Below, piece after piece: positions 26,829 to 35,697 of a stretch of 64,000 bases of DNA. Where the stretch lies: NCBI GenBank assembly GCA_024279915.1, contig JAJRRB010000019.1, positions 1-64,000 of the forward strand, read 5' to 3'. A program made the translations under genes and the position numbers. This stretch comes from Deltaproteobacteria bacterium (GTDB taxonomy: Bacteria; Desulfobacterota; Desulfuromonadia; Desulfuromonadales; BM103). The notes under the pieces were generated by a model, which worked only from the letters and a program-made list of their open reading frames with translations, did not search any database and was not told the origin of the DNA. Each line of letters starts with the position of its first letter. The first letter of the stretch is position 1.

Positions 26829-27896
26829 CTACTCCGTGCGGACGGACTGGCCGTCGCGAATGCGTTCATTGCCCTTGACAATCACCTTCTGACTGGTGTC
26901 GATCTCGCTACTTTTGATACCGACCTGGGTGCCCGTATGGCCGGTGATTTCAACAGTAATCATGTGGGCCTGGCCGCTGTTATGAATAAAGATGACATCC
27001 TGACCGGCGATGTTAAGGACAGCATCTCGTGGCACCAGCAGACTCTCACTGGCTGCTGCGACCGGCAAAGAGATTTGCGCTTGCATGCCTTCGATCAACA
27101 TCGCATTCCTCGCTAGCTTGAACTTGGCTACGAAGGTGCGAGTGATGATGTCGCCGCGTGGAATTATGGTGGTGAAGTGGCCTGTCACCTCTTGCTCGGC
27201 TACGACCATAGTAACTTCCTGGCCGGGAGTGAGGTGAGGAATGACTCTGGCCGGGATATTGACCCGTGCTTCCAGGTTATGGTTATCGGCAAGGGTTGCG
27301 ACAATTCCTCCTTCCTTGACCCATTCTCCGGCTTCGACCAAAGTTTCGATGATCACGCCGTCAAATGGGGCGCGAACGGTTTTTTTCTTCTGCTCCAGAA
27401 GCAGGCGGTCCAGGCGTGCCATGAGAACTATCGATTGTTTCTGCAGACGATTGACCTTGGTGCCGTAGCTCTCGAACTCAGAGGTTGAAATCGAGTTCTG
27501 CTGGTGCAGGGCTTCAATCCTTTTGTAGTCTCTTTCTGCCTGCCCCAGTTCGACCAGGTTCTGTTCATAGACCGCTCTTGTTCCGGCTATTTCCGTGACC
27601 ATCAACTCGTCGTCAAGGCGTACCAGGCGATCTCCTCTTTTGGCCGACTGGCCGTCATCGCTATAGACCTGGCGGACGATGCCATCAACCTCAGCGGCAA
27701 CTTCTGCCGTGCGTGAAAAGTAGACCGTGCCGACGAACGTTGCTGTCGGTTCAGCTGTGCCGTTGACTATTTCTGTGGTGGTGACCAGCATGGGTGGCGG
27801 GCCGCCTGCTGGCTTTTTTTTCTCTTCAGCTACGGCGTTGCCACCTAACAGTGCCAGGCTCAGTGCTGTCAGGACGATACAAGTTGCATTACGCAT
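26829..27896 (-). CDS. RND efflux membrane-fusion (periplasmic adaptor) protein
   Basis: A 355-residue adaptor with signal peptide (CIVLTALSLALLGGNAVAEE), lipoyl half-motifs around EVDGIVRQVYSDDGQSAKRG and RAPFDGVIIETLVEAGEWV, and a helical hairpin between them. The start is set at ATG 27896, preceded by GGGAG; a longer frame to 27956 runs into the regulator. The start overlaps the tetR stop by eight bases, so expression is coupled to the repressor gene. Confidence 0.93.
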   Translation of the reverse strand: MRNATCIVLTALSLALLGGNAVAEEKKKPAGGPPPMLVTTTEIVNGTAEPTATFVGTVYFSRTAEVAAEVDGIVRQVYSDDGQSAKRGDRLVRLDDELMVTEIAGTRAVYEQNLVELGQAERDYKRIEALHQQNSISTSEFESYGTKVNRLQKQSIVLMARLDRLLLEQKKKTVRAPFDGVIIETLVEAGEWVKEGGIVATLADNHNLEARVNIPARVIPHLTPGQEVTMVVAEQEVTGHFTTIIPRGDIITRTFVAKFKLARNAMLIEGMQAQISLPVAAASESLLVPRDAVLNIAGQDVIFIHNSGQAHMITVEITGHTGTQVGIKSSEIDTSQKVIVKGNERIRDGQSVRTE

Positions 27897-28533
27897 GGTG
27901 ATTACTCCCGATTCCGCGCAGGGAAAATTGCGTGATATGGTGGACGGTGTCTTCAATGAATGTTTGGTTTTGGTCTGGGTTGCGAATGTTTCTTAAAGCC
28001 TCTCGGGCCCGGATGAAATGAAGAACCTGTCCCGTTATGCTGCTTACACAGAAAGAAACGTGCTCTTCATTAAGTTCTGGACAGGCATTCAGAATAGTTT
28101 CCTGGAAAGCCTGGTGAATCGGTTTGACCAGTCGGGCTGTCACCAGATCGCTCGCGACCGCATCAGGGCCCATTTCACGGTAGATTGTTTGTAGCAGGCG
28201 ATCGCTATCCCGAGAGATGAGAAATGAATCAAAGTAACCGCGAATGTATGTTGTTAGAATCTGCTCTAGGTCGGCTGATGGTTGCTGTTCGTCAAGCTCT
28301 TTCAGCATGGTTAGCTTTTCACGTACGATCTCATCCAGGCGTTGTCCGAGAATCTCTCTGTAAAGATTTGTTTTGCCATTGAAGTGGTAGTTGACGGCGG
28401 CCACATTGGTGCCGGTGGCGGCGGTAATCTGGCGAATGCTGACGCTTTCAAAGCCATGAGCGAGAAAAAGTGCCTCGGCACATTCAAGGAGTGCGGCTCT
28501 GGTGTCTTTAGGTTGTTCGCTGTGAGTTCTCAT
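27889..28533 (-). CDS. TetR-family repressor of the adjacent efflux operon
   Basis: A 214-residue regulator with the N-terminal helix-turn-helix SIRQITAATGTNVAAVNYHF at about residues 40-60. The C-terminal part resembles the CecR/DUF1956 group. It is the first gene of tetR-MFP-RND-tolC. A 29-base palindrome at 28533-28561 overlaps its start codon. No ribosome binding site is visible, so the message may be leaderless or the true start may be slightly downstream. Confidence 0.93.
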   Translation of the reverse strand: MRTHSEQPKDTRAALLECAEALFLAHGFESVSIRQITAATGTNVAAVNYHFNGKTNLYREILGQRLDEIVREKLTMLKELDEQQPSADLEQILTTYIRGYFDSFLISRDSDRLLQTIYREMGPDAVASDLVTARLVKPIHQAFQETILNACPELNEEHVSFCVSSITGQVLHFIRAREALRNIRNPDQNQTFIEDTVHHITQFSLRGIGSNHHA

Positions 28534-28561
28534 TCAAGCAGTGTTTTAAACATTGTTTGAA
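28533..28561. promoter_or_regulatory. Imperfect palindrome, likely TetR operator
   Basis: Half-sites TTCAAGCAGTGTTT and AAACATTGTTTGAA flank one central T. They match as inverted repeats at all but two or three positions. The element begins at the first base of the tetR ATG, so bound repressor would block transcription or initiation of its own operon. The size (29 bases) suits a TetR dimer or pair of dimers. Confidence 0.7.
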
Positions 28562-28621
28562 TCTTTGTCAAGGATGTTATCTCTATTTTTCTCGCTAGTC
28601 TTTGGTCGACATCAGCGATTC

Positions 28622-28663
28622 AAAAAAAACGCCTCGCCATTCCCTTGCTGGGATTGACGAGGC
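28622..28663 (-). terminator. Rho-independent terminator after prmA-rsmE-zinc-ribbon
   Basis: On the minus strand a GCCTCG...CGAGGC stem (28631-28663) continues inward through a TCCC/GGGA pair and is followed by eight T (28622-28629). It is the strongest intrinsic terminator in the window. Confidence 0.9.
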
Positions 28664-28695
28664 AGTAGATGTATTCATGCTTGATTCAGGCCTCT

Positions 28696-29115
28696 TTAGA
28701 AAGCAAACTCCGGACCCTTCTTTGGTTTGTCATCAGAGTCATCCTCGTTCTTTGTAGCCGGAGTATCGGCCGGTATGGTTTCGCTGTCAGCACCAAAAGG
28801 CTGGTCAATGTTGACAGATTGATTGTCGCCGCCGAGTGAGATTCCCTCTGTAGCTTCCCCATTTAGGTTCTCTTCTTGTGGATCTTTTTCCTCGTCGAGA
28901 AAGTCGAAGCCGAAGTCGACAGAGCCATCAGCGGATGGTTGCTCTTCCTCATCGCTTTCCTCTACGACCGGTGCCGGTTCTGTTGCAGCGGGTTGACCGG
29001 GGGAAAAGAAACCTCGTAAATTGAATTTCTCCTTGTGTTCGACCAGATCCTGACCGCACTTCTTGCAGTTGTCCAGATGGTCAAAGCTGTGATATTTGCA
29101 TTTTGGACACTTCAT
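28696..29115 (-). CDS. Zinc-ribbon protein with acidic tail
   Basis: A 139-residue protein. The first 25 residues hold two CxxC pairs (CPKCKYHSFDHLDNCKKCGQ), a zinc ribbon. The rest is a disordered, very acidic tail rich in Asp, Glu and Pro with repeats such as EESDEEEQ. It overlaps rsmE by four bases. Function unknown; it is common beside rRNA-processing genes in related genomes as far as I recall. Confidence 0.75.
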   Translation of the reverse strand: MKCPKCKYHSFDHLDNCKKCGQDLVEHKEKFNLRGFFSPGQPAATEPAPVVEESDEEEQPSADGSVDFGFDFLDEEKDPQEENLNGEATEGISLGGDNQSVNIDQPFGADSETIPADTPATKNEDDSDDKPKKGPEFAF

Positions 29116-29894
29116 ATCTCCTCCTCGGGCTGATTTGTATTGTTATTGACAGGAGGGTACTGCCAATCGCCGTAAAGATACTGCAAGATGGGGGTCGCTG
29201 CCAAGCCTGCTGTTTCAGTACGCAAAATTCGTGGGCCAAGATGCACGGCCTGAAACCTCGATGCTGTTATGATCTCGATTTCTGCAGCAGAAAAGCCACC
29301 TTCCGGACCGACGAGCAACGTGACTCCAGTGGGAGACTCTTTCGGCAGAGCTTCTGCAAGTGCAACCGAACCAGCTTCCCAGAGAACTAGTTTGAGATTG
29401 CTGGAAGGTTCATCAAGTACCGTTGCCAGCTTCTGGAGGGGTTTAACTTGCGGCAGGAAGCAGCGACGGCTCTGGCGTGCCGCTTCATTGACGATACGCT
29501 GCCAGCGCAGTGCGCGTTTACTCAATCGTGCTACTTTCAGATTTGGAATGGCATATTCCGTCTCAAGCGGCTGGAAAGAGCTGACTCCGAGTTCCGTTCC
29601 TTTCTGCAGGACCAAATCAAACTTGTCGCCTTTCGGTAATGCCTGTAACAGGCTGATCGGCAGGGTCCGATTGGTTTCCTGCCAGCGACGTATCACCCGA
29701 CTCGTTGCTTGTTTTGATTGCAGTTGCTCAAGCTCCACTTGACAACATTGGCCGAGGCCGTCAAGGAGTAGAAGGATCGCTCCCGATTTGATTCGCAGAA
29801 CGTTGCGCAAGTGGTGATAAGGTTCGCCGGTAATTACAACTTGGTCACCTTGCAGGCTCTCTGCAGGGACAAAAAAGCGTAGAGGGTCACTCAT
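29112..29894 (-). CDS. rsmE: 16S rRNA (uracil1498-N3)-methyltransferase
   Basis: A 260-residue SPOUT methyltransferase. The knotted SAM-binding part shows VTLLVGPEGGFSAAEIEI and LGPRILRTETAGLA. The start is set at ATG 29894, which gives the N-terminus MSDPLRFFVPAESLQG and overlaps the prmA stop by eight bases; an in-frame start at 29927 would lie inside prmA. Confidence 0.95.
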   Translation of the reverse strand: MSDPLRFFVPAESLQGDQVVITGEPYHHLRNVLRIKSGAILLLLDGLGQCCQVELEQLQSKQATSRVIRRWQETNRTLPISLLQALPKGDKFDLVLQKGTELGVSSFQPLETEYAIPNLKVARLSKRALRWQRIVNEAARQSRRCFLPQVKPLQKLATVLDEPSSNLKLVLWEAGSVALAEALPKESPTGVTLLVGPEGGFSAAEIEIITASRFQAVHLGPRILRTETAGLAATPILQYLYGDWQYPPVNNNTNQPEEEI

Positions 29895-30807
29895 AACATT
29901 GGTAGACGATACAGGTCCACTCGTCACGGTGGCTTGTTGAGAGAAGTTCCAATGGAAAATCAGCGAAGCCAGTGATAACTTGCTGCTCCTGCTCGATCAG
30001 AATCCCGGAGAGAACCAGACGGCCTTTTGGTGCGAGGTGTTCCACAAGTTGGTCTGCCAGACGAATGTTCTCGGCGGCCAGAATATTGGCCAGCACCAGA
30101 TCATATTGTCCCGAAATTTTGTCGAGCGGGTCATCAGTGATTGATATCTGTTTAGTGAGCTGGTTCTGCCGAATATTCGCCCTGGCAACTTGACAGGCTG
30201 CACTGTCGATATCACAGGCAATCACTTCTGTTGCGCCGAGCGCAGCACCAGCCATGGCCAGAATCCCGGAGCCGGTACCGACGTCCAAGATACTTTGTGG
30301 TGGGGAGATACTCTCGAAATGATCAGACAGTGCCTCCAGACAGAGACCAGTGGTGGCGTGGGTGCCGGTACCGAAGGCTTGCCCTGGATCAAGAGTGAGT
30401 ACTGCTTCATTGCCTGTTGTTGGCCAGTCGACCCACGAAGGGTGGATGACGAGTCGGTTACCGACTCTGAAGGGCGGAAAGTGTTGCTGCCAGTCGCTCG
30501 CCCAGTCGTGGTCAGCCAGTTGCCTATAATCCAGACGTGTTTCAGCTAACTCCGGATAGAGACCAGCCAGCGTTGATAAAGCTTGCTGTACGCTATCGCA
30601 GAGCATTTCCACGTTTTCCGGGTAAATGAAATAGGCACGCAGGACCGGGTCATTGCCGAGTGAGTCAGGTTCTGGAACGACAAAAGTGTCTAAAGCTTTT
30701 TCCGCTGCAGTGATTCCGGTACAGCCAATCTCCATGAGGGCTTGAGAAACCAGGTCAACGGCCTGGTCCGGGATCGCCAGGCGCATTTCGAGCCATTTAT
30801 TAGTCAT
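29887..30807 (-). CDS. prmA: Ribosomal protein L11 methyltransferase
   Basis: A 306-residue SAM-dependent enzyme. The family-specific DPGQAFGTGTHATTGLCLEA precedes the SAM motif LDVGTGSGILAMAGA, and LVLANILAAE is the catalytic-side motif. Length is standard. It is the first gene of the prmA-rsmE-zinc-ribbon group, with no gene on the same strand upstream for 250 bases. Confidence 0.95.
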   Translation of the reverse strand: MTNKWLEMRLAIPDQAVDLVSQALMEIGCTGITAAEKALDTFVVPEPDSLGNDPVLRAYFIYPENVEMLCDSVQQALSTLAGLYPELAETRLDYRQLADHDWASDWQQHFPPFRVGNRLVIHPSWVDWPTTGNEAVLTLDPGQAFGTGTHATTGLCLEALSDHFESISPPQSILDVGTGSGILAMAGAALGATEVIACDIDSAACQVARANIRQNQLTKQISITDDPLDKISGQYDLVLANILAAENIRLADQLVEHLAPKGRLVLSGILIEQEQQVITGFADFPLELLSTSHRDEWTCIVYQCYE

Positions 30808-30851
30808 GAGAAATGTTTAGCGAAGATTATAGGGTATTGCAATAGAAAATC

Positions 30852-30881
30852 TTGACCTGTTCAGGTGGACTCTGAAATAAT
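30852..30881 (+). promoter_or_regulatory. Candidate promoter for ppsR
   Basis: TTGACC (30852-30857), an 18-base spacer and AATAAT (30876-30881) form a reasonable sigma-70 promoter 178 bases before ppsR. The rest of the gap between prmA and ppsR shows no other structure. Confidence 0.35.
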
Positions 30882-31058
30882 GACGTATAGTCTAATGAGA
30901 GCAGGGCTTTAAATGTGACAAAATACCATGTATGGCTTGCGATGAATCTCCGGAAGTTACTGATTTTTCTTTACAAGAGCAGTAAATCCGGTTCGTTTGG
31001 TGTTTGCCTTTTCATTAGAGTCTGTTAGACTTTCCCGGTGTTTTCATGAGGATGTGTA

Positions 31059-31865
31059 ATGTCCACTGCTCAGGTAATTTATCTGCTTTCTGATGCAACC
31101 GGTGAAACTGCCGAAAAAATGGTCCTGGCAGCCTTGACTCAGTTCCGTGATAAACCGGTGCGGATGACGCGCATTAACAATGTTCGTACTAAAAATCAGG
31201 TTTATGAAGCTCTGGATGAAGCACTGAGTAATCATGGTCTTGTCGTCTACACCATTGTTAATCGAGAGCTTGCTCAATTAGTTCACGATGAGTGCGATGG
31301 TCTGGGGCTGACCAGTATTGATTTACTGACGCCTCTGCTTCTGAAGGTAGCTCACTATCTAGGTCGTTCGCCGAAAGAAACACCCGGACTGTTGCACGGA
31401 GTTGACGAGGCTTATTTTCGTCGGGTTGAGGCGATCGAGTTTACTGTTAAGCATGACGACGGTCAGGAACCACGCAACCGTTGCTTAGCCGATATCGTTC
31501 TGGTTGGAATATCACGAACCAGCAAAACACCGCTTTCCATCTACCTGGCGCATAGAGGCGGGAAAGTTGCTAATGTGCCTCTGGTTAGCGGGATCGATTT
31601 GCCGACACAGCTTTTTGACGTCGATCCCAAGAAAATCGCAGCACTTGTTATTGATCCGCAGAGGTTGGTTGAAGTTCGCGCAGCGCGTTTACGTAACCTG
31701 GGGCAGGACCCCAGAGCCGCTTATGCTGATTATGAAGAGATTGAAGAGGAACTGAAAGCCGCCAAGAAGATTTTTAGGCGACAACCATGGGTGGTTATTG
31801 ACGTCTCCAGTAAAGCCGTTGAGGAGACCGCCAATGAAGTTTTGGTTGGCTTGGGGCTAAAATGA
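31059..31865 (+). CDS. ppsR: Phosphoenolpyruvate synthase/PPDK regulatory protein (DUF299)
   Basis: A 268-residue bifunctional kinase/pyrophosphorylase of the DUF299 family, which switches PEP synthase or pyruvate phosphate dikinase on and off. The start [20 protein letters not shown] and the P-loop-like [18 protein letters not shown] (as [15 protein letters not shown]) are diagnostic. In a lactate or acetate user, this would control flux from pyruvate to PEP. The partner enzyme is not in this window. Confidence 0.93.
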   Translation: MSTAQVIYLLSDATGETAEKMVLAALTQFRDKPVRMTRINNVRTKNQVYEALDEALSNHGLVVYTIVNRELAQLVHDECDGLGLTSIDLLTPLLLKVAHYLGRSPKETPGLLHGVDEAYFRRVEAIEFTVKHDDGQEPRNRCLADIVLVGISRTSKTPLSIYLAHRGGKVANVPLVSGIDLPTQLFDVDPKKIAALVIDPQRLVEVRAARLRNLGQDPRAAYADYEEIEEELKAAKKIFRRQPWVVIDVSSKAVEETANEVLVGLGLK

Positions 31866-31939
31866 GTTGTTGTCGCTTTGTCGAATATGGGATTTGTTAA
31901 CAATCGAAGTAGTATACAGAAAATAAAGGAGAACTAATC

Positions 31940-32611
31940 ATGCGCATTCTTGTAGTGGAAGACGAGAAAAAAGTAGCAAACTTTATCCAACGAGGTCTGG
32001 AAGGCGAAGGCTTCACTGTTGATGTTGCCTACGATGGCGAGTCGGGTGTCGAGCTTGGCTCAAAAAACAATTACGACCTGATTCTCATGGACATCATGCT
32101 GCCGAAGATGGATGGCCTGGAGGCTATCAAAGCCTTGCGAGAAAAGGATGTGGAGTCTCCGGTCCTCTGTCTGACCGCCAAAGATACGATTGAGGATATA
32201 GTGGCTGGCCTTGATTCGGGCAGTGATGACTATCTGACCAAGCCGTTTGCTTTCGCCGAGCTGCTGGCTCGTGTACGCGCCCTGGCTCGTCGTGGTACCC
32301 ATGAGCGTGGTGCGGAAATAACCTATGCGGATTTACGCCTTGATCCTGTGGCACATAAAGTATGGCGCGGTGATGATGAAATCGATCTGACTGCCAAAGA
32401 ATATGCCCTGCTGGAATTCTTTATGCGTAACCCGGAGACCACTCTGACGCGAACCATGATCGCCGAGCATGTTTGGGATTACACCTTTGATTCGTTTACC
32501 AATATCATCGATGTTTACGTTAACTATCTGCGTAAAAAGGTCGACCGCGACTTCTCCAAGAAGTTGATTCATACCGTTCGCGGTATTGGTTACGTTCTCA
32601 AAGAGGAGTAG
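31940..32611 (+). CDS. OmpR-family response regulator
   Basis: A 223-residue regulator with an intact receiver (Glu7-Asp8, phosphoacceptor Asp51 in LILMDIMLPKMDG, Lys in LTKPFAF) and a C-terminal winged helix (TIAEHVWDYTFDSFTNIIDV). It resembles the CusR/CopR group. AAAGGAGAAC precedes the ATG. It is followed after five bases by its kinase and then by a DegP protease gene, suggesting an envelope or metal stress role. Confidence 0.93.
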   Translation: MRILVVEDEKKVANFIQRGLEGEGFTVDVAYDGESGVELGSKNNYDLILMDIMLPKMDGLEAIKALREKDVESPVLCLTAKDTIEDIVAGLDSGSDDYLTKPFAFAELLARVRALARRGTHERGAEITYADLRLDPVAHKVWRGDDEIDLTAKEYALLEFFMRNPETTLTRTMIAEHVWDYTFDSFTNIIDVYVNYLRKKVDRDFSKKLIHTVRGIGYVLKEE

Positions 32612-32616
32612 CAGGC

Positions 32617-34077
32617 TTGGCCGTTTCACCACTACGGTCGATCAGGGTCCGCCTGACTTTTTGGTACGCTATGACACTGGCTGTCATCCTGGCAGTCAGT
32701 GCTCTTTTCTCGTACCATTATTTTTCCCACAACCTGCGCGAGCAGGTGGATCGTCAGATCAGGGAAATTGCCAGAACTCTCGATCAACACCGTGCCGATC
32801 TTATTCAGGACAGCAGTACAGAACTGGATTGCAAGGGCCTGCAAAACCTGACCCACAGTAATAACTGGGGGGCCTTCGTGTCGTTGCGCGATGACAGCCT
32901 GCAACAGGTCTGTTCCACGGATAATCTGCAGGAGCGTGAGCTTACTTTCGGTCCGGTTGCGCGTCAGCAAGTGCGTTGGTTGCATGAACATCTGGAGACT
33001 ATTGAACAGGTCGATGGCGGACGTTTGCGATTGCTCTCCTATCCTCTTGTGGAGAATGGTCGCCTGCTGGGTGTTGCCCAGGTTGGCCAGGAACTCGGTC
33101 CTCTGCAACAGACCATTGAGGAATTGCGCCTGATTTACCTGGTGGTTGGTCCCTTTGCCATCTTTTGGTTGTGTCTTGGCTGCTGGCTTTTGGCTGAACG
33201 CACTATTGCACCGATCATCGAAGTCACCGAAGCTGCCCAGGGGATTACAGCAGACAACCTCTCTCGCCGCCTGCCTTTAGGTAACCATCAGGATGAACTC
33301 GCACAAATGGTGAATTGCCTGAATCAGATGCTTGATCGTCTGGACAAGTCTTTCCGCCGTGTCCGGCAATTCTCTGGTGATGCTTCCCATGAGCTGCGTA
33401 CGCCACTCACCATTCTGCGCGGTGAAACTGAAGTCCCCCTGCGTTGGGCCAAAACTCCGGAAGAATTCCGTGACATGCTGAGTTCCAACATGGAAGAAAT
33501 CGACCGCATGGAACGGATTATTGAGAGCCTGCTGACACTGGCCAAAAGCGAGGTCGGTGAACTGACACTGGAAATCAAGGAGCTAAGCCTGAGCGATCTG
33601 GTGCAGGAGATTTACCTGCAAAGCAGTCTCTTGTGTGAGACGAAAAATATCGAGATTCAACTGCTTCTCGAGGTTGACGAAGAAATCCGTATCCGTGGTG
33701 ATGACCTGCGCTTGCGCCAGATGTTCCTCAATGTGATTTCCAATGGCATTAAGTACACGCCGGAAAATAGCCATATGAACATCACTCTGGCAATGGAGGA
33801 TGGTTTTGCGCGTGTCGATATTAATGACTCAGGCATAGGTATTCCTGCCGAACATCTCGCCCATGTCTTTGATCGTTTTTACCGGGTCGATAAAGCACGC
33901 AACCGCATGGATGGTGGTACCGGCCTTGGTCTGGCGATCGTCAAGTGGATTGCCGAGGCTCATGGTGGCGGCATTACGGTGACCTCTAAAGTCAACAAAG
34001 GTAGCTCCTTCTCGGTGCGTTTGCCAATTGAGGGCCCGGAAGAGGGCAAACACCCCAAAACGACGATTCTTGAATAG
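32617..34077 (+). CDS. Membrane sensor histidine kinase (CusS-like)
   Basis: A 486-residue kinase. TM1 is about residues 12-35, a periplasmic sensor of ~130 residues follows, then TM2 (YLVVGPFAIFWLCLGCWLLA), HAMP, H-box FSGDASHELRTPLTILRGE and HATPase ending DGGTGLGLAIVKWI. The start is TTG at 32617, eight bases after GGAG of the regulator stop region; another start a few codons downstream cannot be excluded. It pairs with the preceding OmpR-type regulator. Confidence 0.92.
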   Translation: MAVSPLRSIRVRLTFWYAMTLAVILAVSALFSYHYFSHNLREQVDRQIREIARTLDQHRADLIQDSSTELDCKGLQNLTHSNNWGAFVSLRDDSLQQVCSTDNLQERELTFGPVARQQVRWLHEHLETIEQVDGGRLRLLSYPLVENGRLLGVAQVGQELGPLQQTIEELRLIYLVVGPFAIFWLCLGCWLLAERTIAPIIEVTEAAQGITADNLSRRLPLGNHQDELAQMVNCLNQMLDRLDKSFRRVRQFSGDASHELRTPLTILRGETEVPLRWAKTPEEFRDMLSSNMEEIDRMERIIESLLTLAKSEVGELTLEIKELSLSDLVQEIYLQSSLLCETKNIEIQLLLEVDEEIRIRGDDLRLRQMFLNVISNGIKYTPENSHMNITLAMEDGFARVDINDSGIGIPAEHLAHVFDRFYRVDKARNRMDGGTGLGLAIVKWIAEAHGGGITVTSKVNKGSSFSVRLPIEGPEEGKHPKTTILE

Positions 34078-34122
34078 TTCCCAAAACGTACATATCAACA
34101 GTCGATTATTGCGCGCTGACGA

Positions 34123-34163
34123 TTGACAGTCGGTCCAACGGTTATTACAGTGTTTATAATAAC
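34123..34163 (+). promoter_or_regulatory. Promoter and inverted repeat before degP
   Basis: TTGACA (34123-34128), a 17-base spacer and TACAGT (34146-34151) form a likely promoter. GTTATTA (34141-34147) and TAATAAC (34157-34163) make a perfect seven-base inverted repeat around the -10 and start point. It could be bound by the upstream OmpR-type regulator. Confidence 0.45.
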
Positions 34164-34179
34164 CCCATTGGAGGAAACT

Positions 34180-35574
34180 ATGAGCAAGTTGTCGCGTCTT
34201 AATCTCCCGTTGCTGGTTTCGTTGCTGGTTTGTTACTGGGTCGTTCCCGCTGGAGCCCAACCCCCGGATTTTGTCTCTCTGGCTGAACAACTGAAACCCT
34301 CGGTTGTTAACATCAGCACTGCCAGAACGGTAAAACCCCGCCCACCGTTCTACCGGGCACCCAGAAATCCTGGCGGCGGCGACCTTTTCGAAGAATTCTT
34401 CGACCGTTTTTTTAACGAAAGACCACAATCTTCTCGCAAGCAACGTTCACTCGGTTCTGGTTTTATTATCTCCGAAGATGGCTACATATTGACCAATGAT
34501 CATGTGGTTGATGGTGCCGACGAAATCACGGTCAAGCTCTCCGATGGTCGAGAGTTTGAAGGTGAGGTGCGTGGTCTTGATCCCAAGCTTGACCTGGCGC
34601 TGATCAAAATTGATGCTGGAGAAAGTTTGCCAGTGGCCATTCTTGGCGAGAGCGATAACATCAAAGTCGGCGAGTGGGTCATGGCGATTGGCAACCCTTT
34701 TGGCCTGGAGCAGACCGTGACAGTAGGGATAGTTTCCGCCAAGGGGCGGGTGATCGGTGCTGGCCCCTATGATGATTTTATCCAGACGGATGCATCCATT
34801 AATCCTGGTAACTCCGGCGGTCCCCTCTTTAATGTTCAGGGCGAGGGTATTGGTATCAATGCGGCAATTGTTGCTGGCGGTCAGGGCATTGGATTTGCAA
34901 TTCCGGTCAATATGGCCAAACAGATTCTCCCCCAGTTGCGTGATGAAGGACATGTCACCCGTGGCTGGCTGGGGGTGGTCATACAGACGCTGAGTAAAGA
35001 ATTAGCTGATTCCTTTGGCCTCGAAAAGACCCATGGAGCCCTGATCAACGAGGTTGTTCAAGACTCCCCAGCCGATAAGGCCGGCCTGCAGCGTGGAGAC
35101 GTTCTTCTGGTTTATGATGGTGAGCCGATTGAGGAACTTAACGATTTGCCGCGCTTGGTGGCGATGACTCCTGTCGATAAACTCGTCAAAATTAGAATTT
35201 TCCGTGATGGCAAGGAGCGCGAGGTCAAGGTCACAATTGGCAAAATGGATGAAGGCGAACAGGAAATCGCCGCCATTGGCAAAAAAGGTGGCGGAGTTCT
35301 CGGTCTCTCGGCCAGCAATGTGACGCCTGAATTGGCGGAACGTTTTGCTCTCGATGGGACCAAGGGCATCCTGATTACCAGGATTGCCGCCGATGGTCCA
35401 GCCGCCGAAGCCAACCTGCGTATTGGTGACCTGATCATTGAGGCCGATGGAAAAGCAGTCAAATCAGTTAAGGGCTTTGAGGAAATTGTCGACAAGATGC
35501 TAGCCAACAAAGTTTTACGCTTGTTGATCCAACGCAAATCGACCCTGCTCTATACGACTGTGACGCTTCAATAG
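34180..35574 (+). CDS. DegP/HtrA-type periplasmic serine protease
   Basis: A 464-residue protease-chaperone. A signal peptide (PLLVSLLVCYWVVPAGAQ) is followed by the catalytic triad: His in YILTNDHVVDGADE, Asp in DPKLDLALIKI, Ser in INPGNSGGPLFN. Two PDZ domains follow (RGWLGVVIQTLSKELADSFG; GGGVLGLSASNVTPELAERF). The start is set at ATG 34180 because GGAGG lies six bases upstream. It degrades or refolds envelope proteins. Confidence 0.95.
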   Translation: MSKLSRLNLPLLVSLLVCYWVVPAGAQPPDFVSLAEQLKPSVVNISTARTVKPRPPFYRAPRNPGGGDLFEEFFDRFFNERPQSSRKQRSLGSGFIISEDGYILTNDHVVDGADEITVKLSDGREFEGEVRGLDPKLDLALIKIDAGESLPVAILGESDNIKVGEWVMAIGNPFGLEQTVTVGIVSAKGRVIGAGPYDDFIQTDASINPGNSGGPLFNVQGEGIGINAAIVAGGQGIGFAIPVNMAKQILPQLRDEGHVTRGWLGVVIQTLSKELADSFGLEKTHGALINEVVQDSPADKAGLQRGDVLLVYDGEPIEELNDLPRLVAMTPVDKLVKIRIFRDGKEREVKVTIGKMDEGEQEIAAIGKKGGGVLGLSASNVTPELAERFALDGTKGILITRIAADGPAAEANLRIGDLIIEADGKAVKSVKGFEEIVDKMLANKVLRLLIQRKSTLLYTTVTLQ

Positions 35575-35597
35575 CGGTAATGTTTAAATAAACCAAG

Positions 35598-35680
35598 AGA
35601 CAGCTCTCTGTTAAGCTTAAAAAACAGGGAGAGCCTCCTACGTGGCACTGTGCGTTTGCACAGTGCTACAATAATTTTTC
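35598..35680 (+). terminator. Two hairpins after degP, the second terminator-like
   Basis: A first stem pairs GCTCTCTGTT (from 35608) with AACAGGGAGAGC across a short A/T loop. A second stem GCACTGTGC (35645-35653) pairs perfectly with GCACAGTGC (35658-35666) around GTTT and is followed by TACAATAATTTTTC. The T-run is ten bases late, so termination efficiency is uncertain. Confidence 0.55.
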
Positions 35681-35697
35681 TGTGGTAATTTCCATAT

